Positions 44,412-57,200 of a stretch of 64,000 nt of DNA are shown in pieces. The DNA comes from Takakia lepidozioides (lineage: Eukaryota; Streptophyta; Takakiopsida; Takakiales; Takakiaceae), in assembly GCA_030704615.1 (NCBI GenBank), contig CM060731.1, positions 78,720,756-78,784,755 on the forward strand, read 5' to 3'. A model generated the notes under the pieces. The model was not told the DNA's origin. It saw nothing but the letters and a program-made list of their open reading frames with translations, and did no database searches. A program made the position numbers and the translations under genes. Every line of letters starts with the position of its first letter. Positions within the stretch are counted from its first letter, which is position 1.

Positions 44412-47400
44412 ATGGCGGAGGTGCCTGATGGCGCTGCACAAGAAGTAAAGGAGGAAACTGTGGGAGAGGTGGGTTTCGTGTCATCTGGTCTGTTGTGGGA
44501 TAGGAAAGCAGTTGTAGTTCCGATGTCCTGCTTTTCCAAAGTAGTGTCTGTGTGGATAACACGTCCCTTGTGGATTCTGAGTGCTATTTCTGTCGCAAAT
44601 TTTTTTTGTGGAGGGTGACGAGATTCTGGCTTGTGGATCTACTCTTTTTGTAAGAGCAATGTATATCATGGTGATTAAATGGTGAGTAGTCAGAAGCCGT
44701 TTTTACCTTGCTAAAGGTCGTGAAGAAACTGCAGGATCTGCGGAAGCTGAAGCTTTTGGGGATGTGCTTTGCTTTGGCTGCCTCTTTTGGCGTCTTGTGA
44801 CGTTTAGTTATTTTAACCAGGGTGTTGCAATGGGATTTGCTGGTGGTTGCAGATTGTTGCCCTTGATACGACGAAGAAGAAGAAAAAGAAGAAGGTTCGA
44901 ATCCAAGAGGAGGAAGTGCTGGAGATTTCTGAACCATTGGAATCCTTAACAGGTAAAAGGTTGAATATGATTTTTGGTATGCCGTGGGTGGCTTAGAAAC
45001 GTTGTAGTGGATGTTGTTCGGTTGAAAGTTCAGATGGTTTGGTAGCCATGGCTATTATTACCTTTTTGTACAGAAACTTGTGCCTCATTTGTTGTAAATA
45101 TTCTGCAGTTGCCGATGGCTTGGATTCAGCTGTTACTGGCTTGAAGAAGAAGAAGAAGAAGAAGCCGGTAAGTTTAAAAGGGTTTTATGGTGTTTTACTG
45201 GTGTGTTCAGTATTTAGAGTGAAACATGTCCGGGTTATTGATTTTCCTCTGAATGATTCTATAGAAATCCCTTTGAATGAGTCCATACTGAGGAAACCTT
45301 CAAATTAAACTGTGAGGATGTTGCTAATCATTCAAGCTGTCCTATATGGCACTTCATTGAGAACAATTGCATGATGTAGTTGCTATCACAGGCATATGAC
45401 CTATCTGAAACTTCTTTCCCACGAGATTCTCGTGCAGTTGTTGCAACCCTATATATATGCATACATTCGAAAGGTTGAATAACAAATAAATGGCCCAGAT
45501 GTTGGGTCATGGTTAGGTTTAGTCAATCGTGGGTTTACATTACAAGAACCTGCCATGTAGGTCATGTTAACGTTCTTTGTTGAGCATGCAAATCTGGATA
45601 CTCAACCATTTGTGTGAGTTTACAGTGTAGGGCCTGCAAGCAACTTGACACTTGGGAACCTTGCAAACTGGTTCATTTGCATTACTGAGAGTAGAGGATG
45701 CTTTGTACTAAGCTGGTAAGTTAGGTTGAAGAGTTCAAGAGCAATGCACATCGTATGGAGTGAAGCACATATGGAGCCTTAACATGGTGGGCTTTTTGCA
45801 GGTTGAAGGAGAATTTGCAGAAGCAGAACTTCCAGAAGAAGAAACTGTTGATCTCTTAGAAGAAGAGGAAAATGGTGAGATCGATTTGTTATATGTAGCA
45901 TTTTGTGTCTCTTCCAATCTCCTCTGTTGCCAGTGAACCCAAGTGAAAGAGCTATGAACTCTCCAACTGGAATTCTAGCTTAGGATAAGTAAATGTTTGC
46001 AGTGGAACTTCTAGATAAAGTGTTAGCTAATTCTAGATGTTTTGTTCCTGCAATTGTCTCTCTTTGACTCTCATTTCAAGATATTGGCAGTTATACTACC
46101 AGATAGCTTAGCATTTCCCAAAAGATGTCGTTGGGATTGATACTGTATTTTCACCACAGGTGAGGAGATTGGAGACGATCAAGGTGAGGAGGCCAATGGA
46201 ACTGCATTGCAAGCTCGGTTTCCCTGGGAAGGCTCTGATAGAAACTACTTTTATGAAGAGGTAAGCTCCTGATTCTGTAAGAGATGGTGCTTTGATTTGG
46301 ATGCCTCGCGTCTGTGGGCTGGTTCCGTTGGTGTAGCATGTGATCACGTCTGCTGCAAATGATGTTGACTATTTCTTTTCTTTTCTTAGATGTAACCGTC
46401 TTATCTTAGGCCTGCAACCTGTGGAATGTAGCAGAAAAGTGGGTGAAATAATGTACTCAATGCTGGAAGTTCTACTTTCCATTGCACCTAAGTAACAGGA
46501 TTGGGAAGGTGCAGTTGCTAGGGCGGGTGTTTAATATATTGAGAGAGAACAACCCAGAGCTGGCTGGAGAGAAGAAGCGTACCATTATGAGGCCTCCTCA
46601 GGTTCTCCGGGAAGGAACTAAGAAGACGGTGTTTGTCAACTTCATGGACCTTTGCAAGACGTAAGCTTTGTTCTGCAGCCATTCTTTCCCCAAAATTCTG
46701 GCACTGTTAGAAAAATTGCTTTGTATTGCATCTGGTACAGGTCTTACCTGCTTTGTAAGGATATGTATCTACTGTCCTGAATGAAACTCTGGTAAGGTTG
46801 CTACTTGCATTCCTAGTAAAGATATTGTGCAAAACCTACGTCTGCATAAAGCTACGTTTTCTTGGGGCAATCGCGGTCGACAGTTCAAAGTCTCATAAGA
46901 CCATTGGGGTCGTGCTGTGGGGTGTCTGTTGCTCACTTACACTGTGGGCTGTGGGCAGGATGCATCGGCAACCGGAGCATGTCATGGCTTTTTTGTTGGC
47001 AGAGCTAGGTACCAATGGTTCACTTGATGGACAACAGCGTTTAGTTGTCAAGGGTCGGTTTATACCCAAACAATATGAGGGTATTCTGCGGCGCTATGTC
47101 AGTAAGTGCCTGTTCTTACCCATCCTCTCTTGGCAATTTTTGGATGTATCTGATGTACCTCAGTGGGCTGTAAGCCCATAACCAGCTCCAGGCAGCCATG
47201 ATTATGCTCGTAAGGTAAAATTATGGCCAATGTGTGCAGAGAACGGTCAACGAGAACATCTCTGCTTCTACCTAGTGTCTTAGATTGAATGCTTGCTTGT
47301 GTATGATTCTCATCTCTTGCTTACGGACTAGAGAAAATAGTAGTGTAATCCCGACTTCTGGATTGTTCAATTTGTCTAATTCCGCCCTGATTGCACAATA

Positions 47401-47951
47401 CAATGGCAGGTGGAGCATCAGTTATTAAAGTTTGGAGACCGTGTGTTTGTGAACCTCAATGGTGCTAGAGGGGAGCAGAGCTAATCGATGGGGATTAAGG
47501 CTGACTGATGGTTATGATTGGTGTTTATACGAGTGCAGATGAGTACGTGCTGTGCAATGGTTGCAAGAGTCCTGACACCATTTTGTCCAAGGAGAACCGC
47601 TTATTTTTCTTGCGCTGTGAGCAGGTGAAAGCACTGACCCTGATTTTTTGACCATCCATTGGATTGTATGGTGTGTACACATGCAATGAGTAACTGTTGG
47701 CTTAATTCTAATGCAGCTATCTCAGAAAGTTGAATCCAGAGCAGTGTAGAAAGCTGAAAAAGAGGTTGTACTTGAAAGATAAGTCTCAGTCTGTGTCTAG
47801 TCATGTGTTGAAATCTGCAGTCTGTCTCTGATGATTGTCTGACTCTTGGATGTATGTTTCCGGGAATATGCAGTGTGGATGTTCGCGATCAGTGGCACCT
47901 ATAAAGGCAGGATTTGTGGCCAGGGTTGGCCGCCGTAAGAATGACACTTAA
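44412..47951 (+). CDS. Translation initiation factor eIF2 subunit beta
   Basis: Nine exons close in phase to 280 residues: 44412-44468, 44853-44952, 45109-45167, 45802-45874, 46160-46260, 46515-46660, 46959-47101, 47539-47624, 47874-47951. The acidic N-terminal half carries two Lys runs (residues about 27-33 and 64-71), the blocks that bind eIF5 and eIF2B. The core follows with [34 protein letters not shown] and [19 protein letters not shown]2-C2 zinc finger (CNGC and CEQC) closes the domain, ending [13 protein letters not shown]. The protein is part of the ternary complex that brings initiator tRNA to the ribosome. Other plant eIF2-beta proteins are about the same length. It appears intact. 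Confidence 0.95.
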
Positions 47952-48638
47952 ATATAACTAGGATGGGAAATAGTAGTGATATGCTCAATGTTGGTTCTAG
48001 TCTGTTTACTCTCAAATTATTCTTGGAATAATCAACAGCCCTACCTTCTAAATTTGAAATTATGTTTGGATACTTTTTTAACAACGCTATCCCTTCCTCA
48101 GGTCCATGCAGTTTGACAGTGTGTAAACTAAATAACTGCTGTGACATTCACCTGCGATATGTTATCACCTCTTTTACTTACCTTCATCCTCACACCCCAA
48201 GAGGGTTGCATGGGCTTGATGCCCTGAGCATTTGGGAAACCCCTGGCTTGAGAGCTCGAGCTGTGCCAAACCTATACAAGTTTGGAGATTCAGGGGATAG
48301 AATCATCTGACAAATCTTACATGTACCTTTCACTGTTATTATGGATGATTTGGTTGAGCCATGTTTCAAAGTCTCCAGGAAGGACTTCAAACGGTCAATA
48401 TTTTTCTCACTATGTCATGATTTATATTTTCCAAACATTATCTACAAGAAGATACAAAGATACAAGTTAGTTTGCATAGTACAAGGAATTGCAAACTTGG
48501 TTCTGCATATTGGGAGACAACATTTTTGGCAAGTTGGAAAGTATAAATGGCTACTTTGTTCACCAGATAGGAACATGTCTTAAGGTCAAGAGACCCCAAA
48601 AATTGGTATTGCTGTCACTATTGTAGCCAATTGTGCTA
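47952..48638. other. Convergent intergenic region
   Basis: This stretch separates the 3' ends of eIF2-beta (plus) and the PAM71-like gene (minus). The open frames at 48062-48583 show no family resemblance. It presumably holds both 3' untranslated regions. Confidence 0.5.
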
Positions 48639-51600
48639 CTAACTGACAATCTGAACTAGAGTTGCTGCTGCAAAGACGAGGAATAGCACCCCTCCCACAT
48701 ATGCTATCACCTGTACACACAAGAAGCACCATCTCTCAGTGATTGCACACGAGGGTCACTGTAAGAGTGAGAGTCCGCAAACTGTGGGATTTCACTCATC
48801 AATTTACAAAGGCTGCAGAAACTATACATTCTTTGGCTTGGGTACAACAGGAGACAGAAGGGAGTCTTGATACAAAACCCTGCTGCTGAGTAAGGTAATG
48901 GACAAGCACCAGGGTCTACATAAATTACCTTCTCAGAAATGTAGGTTCCAAGGAAGGCACCTCCAAGCACAGCCAGCTGTGCAACACACCCAGACATGAT
49001 ATTAATAGGCACCAATGCATTACAATCTTCGATTGGCAACTCCAGACGTAACGAGAAGAACGCCTTTTACCAATGGCTACAACTACTCTCATCTAAAGAG
49101 GGGAATTTTGCTAATTAGAGCAAAACCATTGTCCTTCTACTTATACCATAAACATGGTTTAACTATGACTCACCGCAGTAGCAACACCATGACCTGCTAT
49201 TGCCCCCGCCACCACACCCAATGGAGAGGAAGCAGCTGCCAACGCTGTGCCAGCCAGTACACATTTAAGTAAGCTGTCCTCAAGTTCAGTGGCAGATGAT
49301 GTGGTCCAAGGGCTAGAGATTGAATGTTTTCATTATAGATGAATGCATACAAGGATGTCCCACTCAGCCATTGTAGAGCCACAAAGCTCCCAGTGACCTA
49401 AACGACCCCTGGAGAGTGGTATCCGGGAACAGAGCACAAGAAACTGAAGGACTTGATCCCAAATATGTATCCACCCCAAGCATTCACACATACCAATGGT
49501 CGAGAAGAAGGATTTGTCACCCCACTCAGCAACAAAGACAAGTACAAATGTAGCTACAATGGTGCTTGCTGCTGCCTGCAAGCCTGCACCATCTCCTCCA
49601 ACTCCCGCTATTGCCAACTCTGCCTGCAATCAAAGGGATGCATGAAGCATAGTAGCCTACGTGAGGTTTAATGAACTTTTCACAACATTGCCGGCAGCAA
49701 ACCACCAGCGTTGGCGCAATCTGAAAACTTCACTGGACTGGTGATCAGGACATATAGCTGCCTCTCGTCAAGGGTACGCTGACTGTTCACTTACGTGTGA
49801 GGGGAGGATAACTTCAAATTTTTGGCTGGATGTGAAAGACGATGTTAAGGACTTTGCTATCCTCATGTAACCATATCATGTTCATACTTGCGATGAGTGC
49901 TTTTGAGCTGGTGGCCAGCTTGAAATTTTAAGCTCCTCACCTCAACATGCCCTCTCCCATGGTTGAAATAGATTTCCTCTTCATTGTTCGACTTTATCCC
50001 ATGGGCCTTTTGGAGACCCTGCAGAGATCATTAAGTGTATATTCTGCACAGCTGGCTATCTGACTCTGTTGTCTCTGATAGTTGTTTGAGTGCATACAAC
50101 CAGAGTTGGGAGGAAGGGGTACCTCTTGCTGTTCTCCCTCAGCTTTGGACCCTTCCATAGACCCAGCTTCCAGCAGTGTTGACACCCCAAAGTACACCAA
50201 CAGGACCACTGCAGCCAAGTCATCCAATGGAACCTCCGAGTTTCCCAGACTGCAAATGTCCATGCATCAAACACTGTTCACATTCATGTTTGCAACTGAA
50301 TCACTGTCAATGAGACCTGCACATGGGTACTGTGTTTGAGAAGGCATGAATGAATGCAGATTGAACAGATTGAAACCGAAATGAACCTGAATGGAAGGGC
50401 ACCGTCAAGGTAGTGGAACGCTCGCCCCAGTGTTACCGAAATCACTGACATTGCCCTGCTCACTCAGGCAACCCCATCAATCAAAGAGTTACAAACTTTG
50501 TCATTCTGTTAAGAGATAGTCGTGAACGGATAGGATTAAGTTACATGCAAGAGAACGCACACAAGAGCCCCGAAAGTGCCAGTAAACACTGCAGCATTTG
50601 ACTTGCGAGTAGCTAGTAGTGCCTGCACCACCAATCCACGTTCCCATTACTTAACAACTGTCCATCTCACTGTCTCAGACCATCAACTTCTTGTGTCCCC
50701 AAAAAACGGTTCACTCCTGCCGAAGCAAGTGTAAATTATGGTCTCATTTCACCCCAAAGGTCTACTGCCTTCCCTTTGGAGGGTGGACACCTTAGAAGAT
50801 TGAGTAGCAATATGCTATCCAAATCCATTATGTGTCACAGCAAAAGGGAAGAAAGGGAGAAAGGAAAAATTCACTCATACAACTCTGCTGATTGCAGAGT
50901 TGTGTATTGGAGGGAAGAGAGCAAGGGAAGGGGAGGTGGTATGAAAGCTCTTCCAAGGTGGGAGCTGCACATGCTGCTCTGTGAAAGTTGCCTAGGCACA
51001 GTAGGTACAAATTAGCTGTCCAAAGTTGTCTGCCGACGCCTAATTGCATTCCCTTGAGCCAAATAAAAAACCTATGTGTTCCATCCCACCCTTAGTCTCA
51101 GGTGATTCAATTCCTTAAAACTAGTAGAGACTTACAGCAATAAAGAATGTTTTGTCTCCAATTTCGGAGAAAAATATCAGCAAAAATGCCTGCAGAACAG
51201 TACCACAAAAGAGTTATGCACTGGCACATCATGTGCCTCACTCCACAAAAGAAATTTGGAAACCTTCCACAAGAGTGCAGATGAACAGTCTCTTACTAAT
51301 TTACTACAAGTTTGAAGGAATTTATGCCTGGTCGGACCAGGAATGAACCCAGTTGCAAGGCAAACTTTTCAAAGAGAGATTTACTGCTCCTAAACCCTGG
51401 ACCCTAACCCCGTCCTTACCCAAAGGTTCTCAACCAAAGAAGATCGGAGGAAGATGGCATAAGTGAAGGGAGAGGTAGGGAGATTGATCACACACCGAAG
51501 CAAATCCACTCTGAATGTCACCGAGATCACCCAGGAATCCAGCACTCTGATCCACCCGTGCTACTTCAGGACCAACAATTTCTGCCAACGCTGAAGGGGT

Positions 51601-52638
51601 GCATGCTTGCAAGCCTACCATCGCCGCCGCTATTCCCCACTGAATAGCCACTGCTTGCCATTGTGGGTTCCTTAATAAATGTGAGAAAGGATGGTTCTTA
51701 AGGAGAATTACTAAGTTGTTTCCAACAGAAGGGTGATCTCCTGAGCTTAGAATAACACGGGCAGCAGTCTGTGATTGCGGTGTGCAGGAAGTAGCTGTAT
51801 CTGACAAGACATGGTCCCTTGAGGCACTCAAGACGGTTGACTGCAACTGCATGCCCTGCAGAAAGACATACTCAGCGAATTCAAACATAGACAAAATCGT
51901 CAAATTTGAAAGTAATGTACTATGTTAGTGACTACTGGTGCATTCAAGGTCCCCTGTGTGCTTAACCATGTACCAAAAACCAGATTTGAATGGTAAGTCA
52001 TGCTCTCGTAGACGCCAGGATGTGTACTGTAAAACTGGCGCAATCACATGGAATGATCGTTGCCATGAACTGTAATCCGTAAGGCTCTTCTCTCCAGGTA
52101 CGAACCTTCCTGTTTTCACCTCAAATTGATGTGGCAATTGTTAATCAAGAGACAGAGAAAGGTTTGCTAGTCGGAAAGGCTTGCAATAGCGTGTCACACA
52201 TACCTGCTCGGCACATCTCGGCTGGTCCACCCAGTCCATGCAATCCTCGGGGTCTGATTCCTCTACTCTGTTGGTCCTTGTCGCACAGCAATGTCGTAAT
52301 CCATGCACATTTTGTCGCCCAATTGCTGAACTTCTTTTGAAGAAACCTGGCGAACCCAACAGTCTTACCACTCGTCCTGCATTCCTGCTGGAGGTTTCTT
52401 CACTTGTGTGCGGTAAAAATGTTGCGGAGAAGTCGGTGTGAGTCCAGAAGGCCGGGGTAGAGCATAATGCACGTGGAGACAGTAGGAAAGGAGCCGAGGA
52501 TCGGAGAGTGCAATATCTTCGGAAGAGAGAACACGACGCAAGGGGTGACATAAGCTTCCAATTCGTGTTTGAAAAGTGAAGACACGAGGTAAGAGCTGAG
52601 GAAGTAGAAGCACAACTAGAAGGAAAAAAAGAACACAT
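48639..52638 (-). CDS. GDT1/UPF0016 family transporter, plastid PAM71-like
   Basis: Eleven minus-strand exons close in phase to 501 residues: 52204-52638, 51496-51855, 51136-51189, 50561-50622, 50387-50455, 50123-50249, 49941-50018, 49494-49623, 49174-49244, 48929-48976, 48639-48710. The Ser/Thr-rich N-terminus (MCSFFPSSCASTSSAL) looks like a plastid transit peptide. Both family signatures are present: FFSEIGDKTFFIA and FVAEWGDKSFFSTIAL, the E-x-G-D-K-T/S motifs that bind the cation. Around them lie about six hydrophobic segments and an acidic loop. Family members move Mn2+ or Ca2+ across thylakoid or envelope membranes. The region before the first motif (about 265 residues) is longer than I expect, so the start is less certain than the rest. 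Confidence 0.92.
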
Positions 52639-54270
52639 GGTAGAAGAACAGCCAGCAGGAAAGGGGCTGCAGGCTGAGCCTTGCTAAGCTGCAGAAGTGC
52701 CCAATTGGACCACAGCACCTGCATGGCGCCTGCTCACAGCATCCATGGCTCCGAATGTTACACGTGCATCTGCACTCTCTTCCTTCCTCCCCACACCCAC
52801 CCCCACCCGCCCTTCAGCTATCTATGAGCAAAGCATGTGCTCTCAAAAGTGTCTGGGCATGTAGTATGCATGTTTGACTCTCACTCCGCCACACCACACA
52901 CCATCACATCACCCATCAAAGCTTTCTTCCTTTCTTCTTTCTTTGCCCTCTTATGAAGTTTTCTTTTGCTCTTCCTGCCTAACAATTGCAGTGTGTTTTC
53001 AAGGCATTCGTTTCTGAGGTGGACAATTGGGCCAGGAGCTGACACTGATGGGTAGCTACTAGCTACGAGCTACACCCCGGATTAAGACATTCTAAGCTTA
53101 TCTGGATGAAGAAACCCAGGAGATTGACATGATTTGTAACCATGGATAACTCTTCTTTATGTTAACTCTGCCCTTGCTATGGGAACTTTCCATCCTTTGT
53201 ACGGTTACCTCATGTCAGTTTGAAAATAAAGCTTTACAGGGTTTGTTGTGATAAGATGATAGATAAGCAAGTCCATCCCTGTTTACATGTGGTCATAATC
53301 ATACTGCAATCCTTGAGTGTATGTAATGTTTGTGTTTGCGATGGCTTATACATCTGGTGGAATTTCACTTCATTGCTTGGGGGCTGTTGAAGGACTTGTG
53401 TCTTTCAATAATATGAAGCTACCTACAAACTGTTCACTCATGCCCCAATCAATGGTACAAAACTATTTCTTTGAGGAAGATCTCTTCCATTCTGAAATTA
53501 TGTTTATGCAGTTTGCGGAGTTTCAATTGGAAGCCATAGTCCACAACAATACCTTCACCTGCTTTCTCCTAGTGGGATTAGCTAGTCTTTTGTGCAAGCT
53601 CTTGGCACTATCTCAATTCAGTTGCCTTGCATTGCACAATGTCTGGGTCTATGATGATGCTTTTGTTGAGATTCAAGGCCTTTGCATTTGGAGGGCACCC
53701 TTACATGAGTCAACTTTTGTCAATGGTAGCAGTAGAGATGAAGACAGGCCAAGTTGTTTGGCTCCAGGGATAGAAGGAAAATGAGCAACCATAATGGAAA
53801 TAGAAGACTCCAACTAAAGCTCACATAAGTAAGAGCGAGTTGTCCAAGCAAGCAATGATATATAGAGCATGATGCAACTGAGGGAGACTAGCCAAAAATG
53901 TCCTTGCATACTAAGCAGAGTGATTTTTCTAAATACTACCGCTTGACAGAAATGCATATATGATTTTTTATGGAATGACAACTATGCTGGTGTAACAACC
54001 CACCTGTTGTATCACCGATATCTACAGCCAAGTTGTGGCTTGTGCTAAAACTTGAAGGGGGATGTGAAAAACCTGTGGCCTCATTCTAATGTGTACAATA
54101 CCTACAGCTATTCCTGCACAAAGTCACCTAGGGTTTCTCTCGGTTGTCTGATCAATTGCAGCTAACCTGGATTCGCATGGCAGGGAATGGTGCTGTGACT
54201 TGGGTGTGGTCAGGATGGGATAGCAGCTGACTCAATTGGTACAATGGGTTTGTTGTCTCTGTGTGCATTG
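52639..54270. other. Intergenic region between PAM71-like and SOS1
   Basis: It contains pyrimidine-rich sequence (52920-52975) upstream of the PAM71-like gene. One plus-strand open frame of 155 codons (53317-53784) has no recognised motif, no clear splice signals and an unremarkable composition. It is not called as a gene. Confidence 0.4.
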
Positions 54271-57200
54271 TTATTTGAGTTCTCCATGTGAGGTCTCACT
54301 GCTATTGGGAAGGGGCACTGAGGGCAGTGCATGGGGTGGAGTGCCCTGGCTGTGTTCTCCCTTTCCAAAACTTGCTGGCCTGCCTTGGTCAACATGCACT
54401 GTTTGCAGTGGATTTGATGATGCAATATCCTGTCCCATGAGTCTTCTCATGGCCTTGGATGAGAATCTAGGGGCAGGGGTTTGTAGCACGCTGTCACTTC
54501 CCCATGCTGTCATGCTGGATGAACCCTTGTCTGTGAGGTCTGATCTTCTGTCAGATCTGGCCTGCTGATCAGCTGAACGGCTCCAAGATTTGGGAGGCCA
54601 CCGGAGCAGACCATCATGGTCAGAACTAGAGCGTCGCAAAGAAACACGGCCCAGAAGGGAGTGGGTCCCAGATGCAAACTTACGTGGATGGTCCACTAAT
54701 CCAACACCCAAATCAATAACCAGGATTCGGCACTGCGCCTCGGCATGAAAGAATGTGCCTTCATAAGACAGACTGCCTCTGTCACTACCTGCACCCAGGA
54801 TGACCTTGTTTCGTGCACCTTGCACTTTAAACAAACAGGAGGAAAGGAGGGATGCTGGAAGAAACAAAGAAGAAAAGAAGTCTATTGGAACATGCAGTAA
54901 TTAGTCATTAAGAGCTCAAGTGGTCAAATCAAGTGGCTTTGTTGAAAACGAAAAGAAGACCATACCTGCGGGTGATTTATTTGTCCATCTATTGCAGTAG
55001 ACAAGACCCGCTGGGGCTGCAATGATGTCATTGCCACCCAATTGCTTGACAGAGCCTTCCAGTAAAATACCAACCTTGTTATGAACCAGCTCTATCACCT
55101 CACCAGTAAGGAAGGTGTGCAGGACAGACCCTTGCATGGTTAGGGCACGCAGTTCTTGCATGGTGATGACCTCAAATTGCTCTGGCATCACTATCTTGGC
55201 CACTGCCAGTGCACTTTCCTGCATAAGTGATTATGGGTCAGTAACTGAAAAGTGTACGATACAAAAACCCTGTGTGGAAAAGATGTACTCATTAGAGATT
55301 ACTTGCCCAAGACAGAGAGCACAACACCGGGTTACAAAGCCGGGTTTCTCCACCGCCTCAACACAATTAAAACCAGATCAGGGCCCACAATCTTAATTGA
55401 TGCAGCAATCCACTTTTCTTCGTGGTAACTAGCAGCAACCCACCCAAATCAAGGATGACAGCTTCTGGTTTGTCTCTTTGCCTCACAAACCAAGGGAAAG
55501 GGACATGAAGTGATGATTTTTCAAATGGTTGTAAAGATGGCATCACCCTCAGAGTACATAGATCAGACTACTCATTATTCTCACCCCTCACTAGCTGCAC
55601 CAGCGGAGTGCTCAAGTACTAGAATCTTCTTAAGCTCAGAGTCAATCTTTGCCGATCTTCAAGATCCTTCACATTAGACGCATTTTCCCAGTGACAGAAG
55701 ACGATGGGTGCACATAACTAAGTGCATGCGTTGTCTAGCGGGGTAGTAATCACCATACAATTCTTTTCATCACTATTTGAATTTTGGGTACCCATAAGAC
55801 ATTGTTTACCGTAGCCTTCTGTCCACTGACCCCGCGCCCAGTCTGGGCAGAACACAAAGGGACAGCAACTACCTTTGTCAGGGGCTGATGCCGGTAGTAT
55901 GACTTACCTTGAAATAGACAATTGGTCCGAGTTTTCCAGATATCCTCTGGAAATCCCTTCACACAAGCATCAATCTGCTGTGTGTGATTTGCCCAATAAC
56001 TAGACCAGTAACTAGTCCTCCATGATAGAGAGTAGGAGATATCTCTGGGTAATGAGACTAGCTGCTACGTCAGCATCATTGTATTGCAGCTTGTTTACCA
56101 CCCAACCAGGGGTGCATTCTGTCACCATATCAGAACTACATCCTAGCTGAGTTGATGGGACGAAGTCCACACTTTCTTGAGAGCCCAAGGTCTTTGACAT
56201 GTTGATAAAGGTGAAGTCCTTACCAGAACACTGCACGAATCTACAACACATAGATTTGGTATCAAGACCTTTTGAATCATAGTCTGGAAAGTAAGATCTT
56301 AAAGCTTCCACTTCATGGTTAGATATACTGTATCAGGTTGCCCATGGCCAGCTTATATAAGCTCACTAAACATGACCACCCTTACAGATCTCCCCGCAGC
56401 TGCTGTCCAACTATACAGGGCAATAGTGGGCAAGATAATTAATGAGGAAGTATGGTGGCAAGACCAACGTAGAGCCGAAGAGGGCAACAGTTGATGACAA
56501 GGTGCTGAAGCCCCTCTTGGAGGTAAGGCTTAGGGTCAAACTTCAGGAGGCTAAAGACATGAAATAAACTAGAGGTTGACGAACCTGCCAGAGGAAGTTC
56601 TCAACTTCAGGATGCGCTAAGAGAATGGACAGAATCTTGGAGCGGTCAATGAAAAAGCAGTGCACTACTGAGTCAGCAACTATGTCGCACAAGAGAGGTT
56701 TGCCAGTTAAAGCCTCATACAGCCCCAGCGTGCTTCCATGAGAGAATGTCGGATGTAGCAAACGCAGGCCCTTTGATGCCTTGATACTCCACTGCAGACA
56801 ACGAACACAATGCGGCTTAGTGATTGTCTCAGGCTTAAGCAGACGACCCAATCAGTCATCCACTGTCTGTAACTGTATGTTCTATGTTGATGTCCCCTGG
56901 CAAATCAGCTACCATACAAAAGATGATGTTCAGCTTTATGTGATGCCCATCTGATCTATCTTTGGGACCAGATTCACCAATGTTCAATTCGAGGATACAT
57001 CATTTTGAAGACCAAATTCTGATTCACTCAATTACTATTTTACAGGAATAGAAAAGAAATTTCTTGAAAGAGACACTTCAATAGAGTGCAAAGCCCTTAA
57101 TTGCATAAGTTCGTCTAGAGCAACAGCACAGTCAAATGCCACCTAACAAGACTCAAACAGGATCTACAAATAGACTACAGAGGTGATCGTGATGGACACA

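Noticed and set aside
46798-47181. 127-codon plus frame
   Set aside because: It includes eIF2-beta exon 7 plus intron sequence read through. The true exon is 46959-47101.
53317-53784. 155-codon plus frame between PAM71-like and SOS1
   Set aside because: No recognised motif, no splice context and ordinary composition. Chance open frame cannot be excluded.
55750-56311. Minus frames in the intron between SOS1 exons 56585-56791 and 54966-55218
   Set aside because: The exons join directly (ENFLWQ to ESALAVAK) as the family expects, and these frames show no SOS1 similarity.
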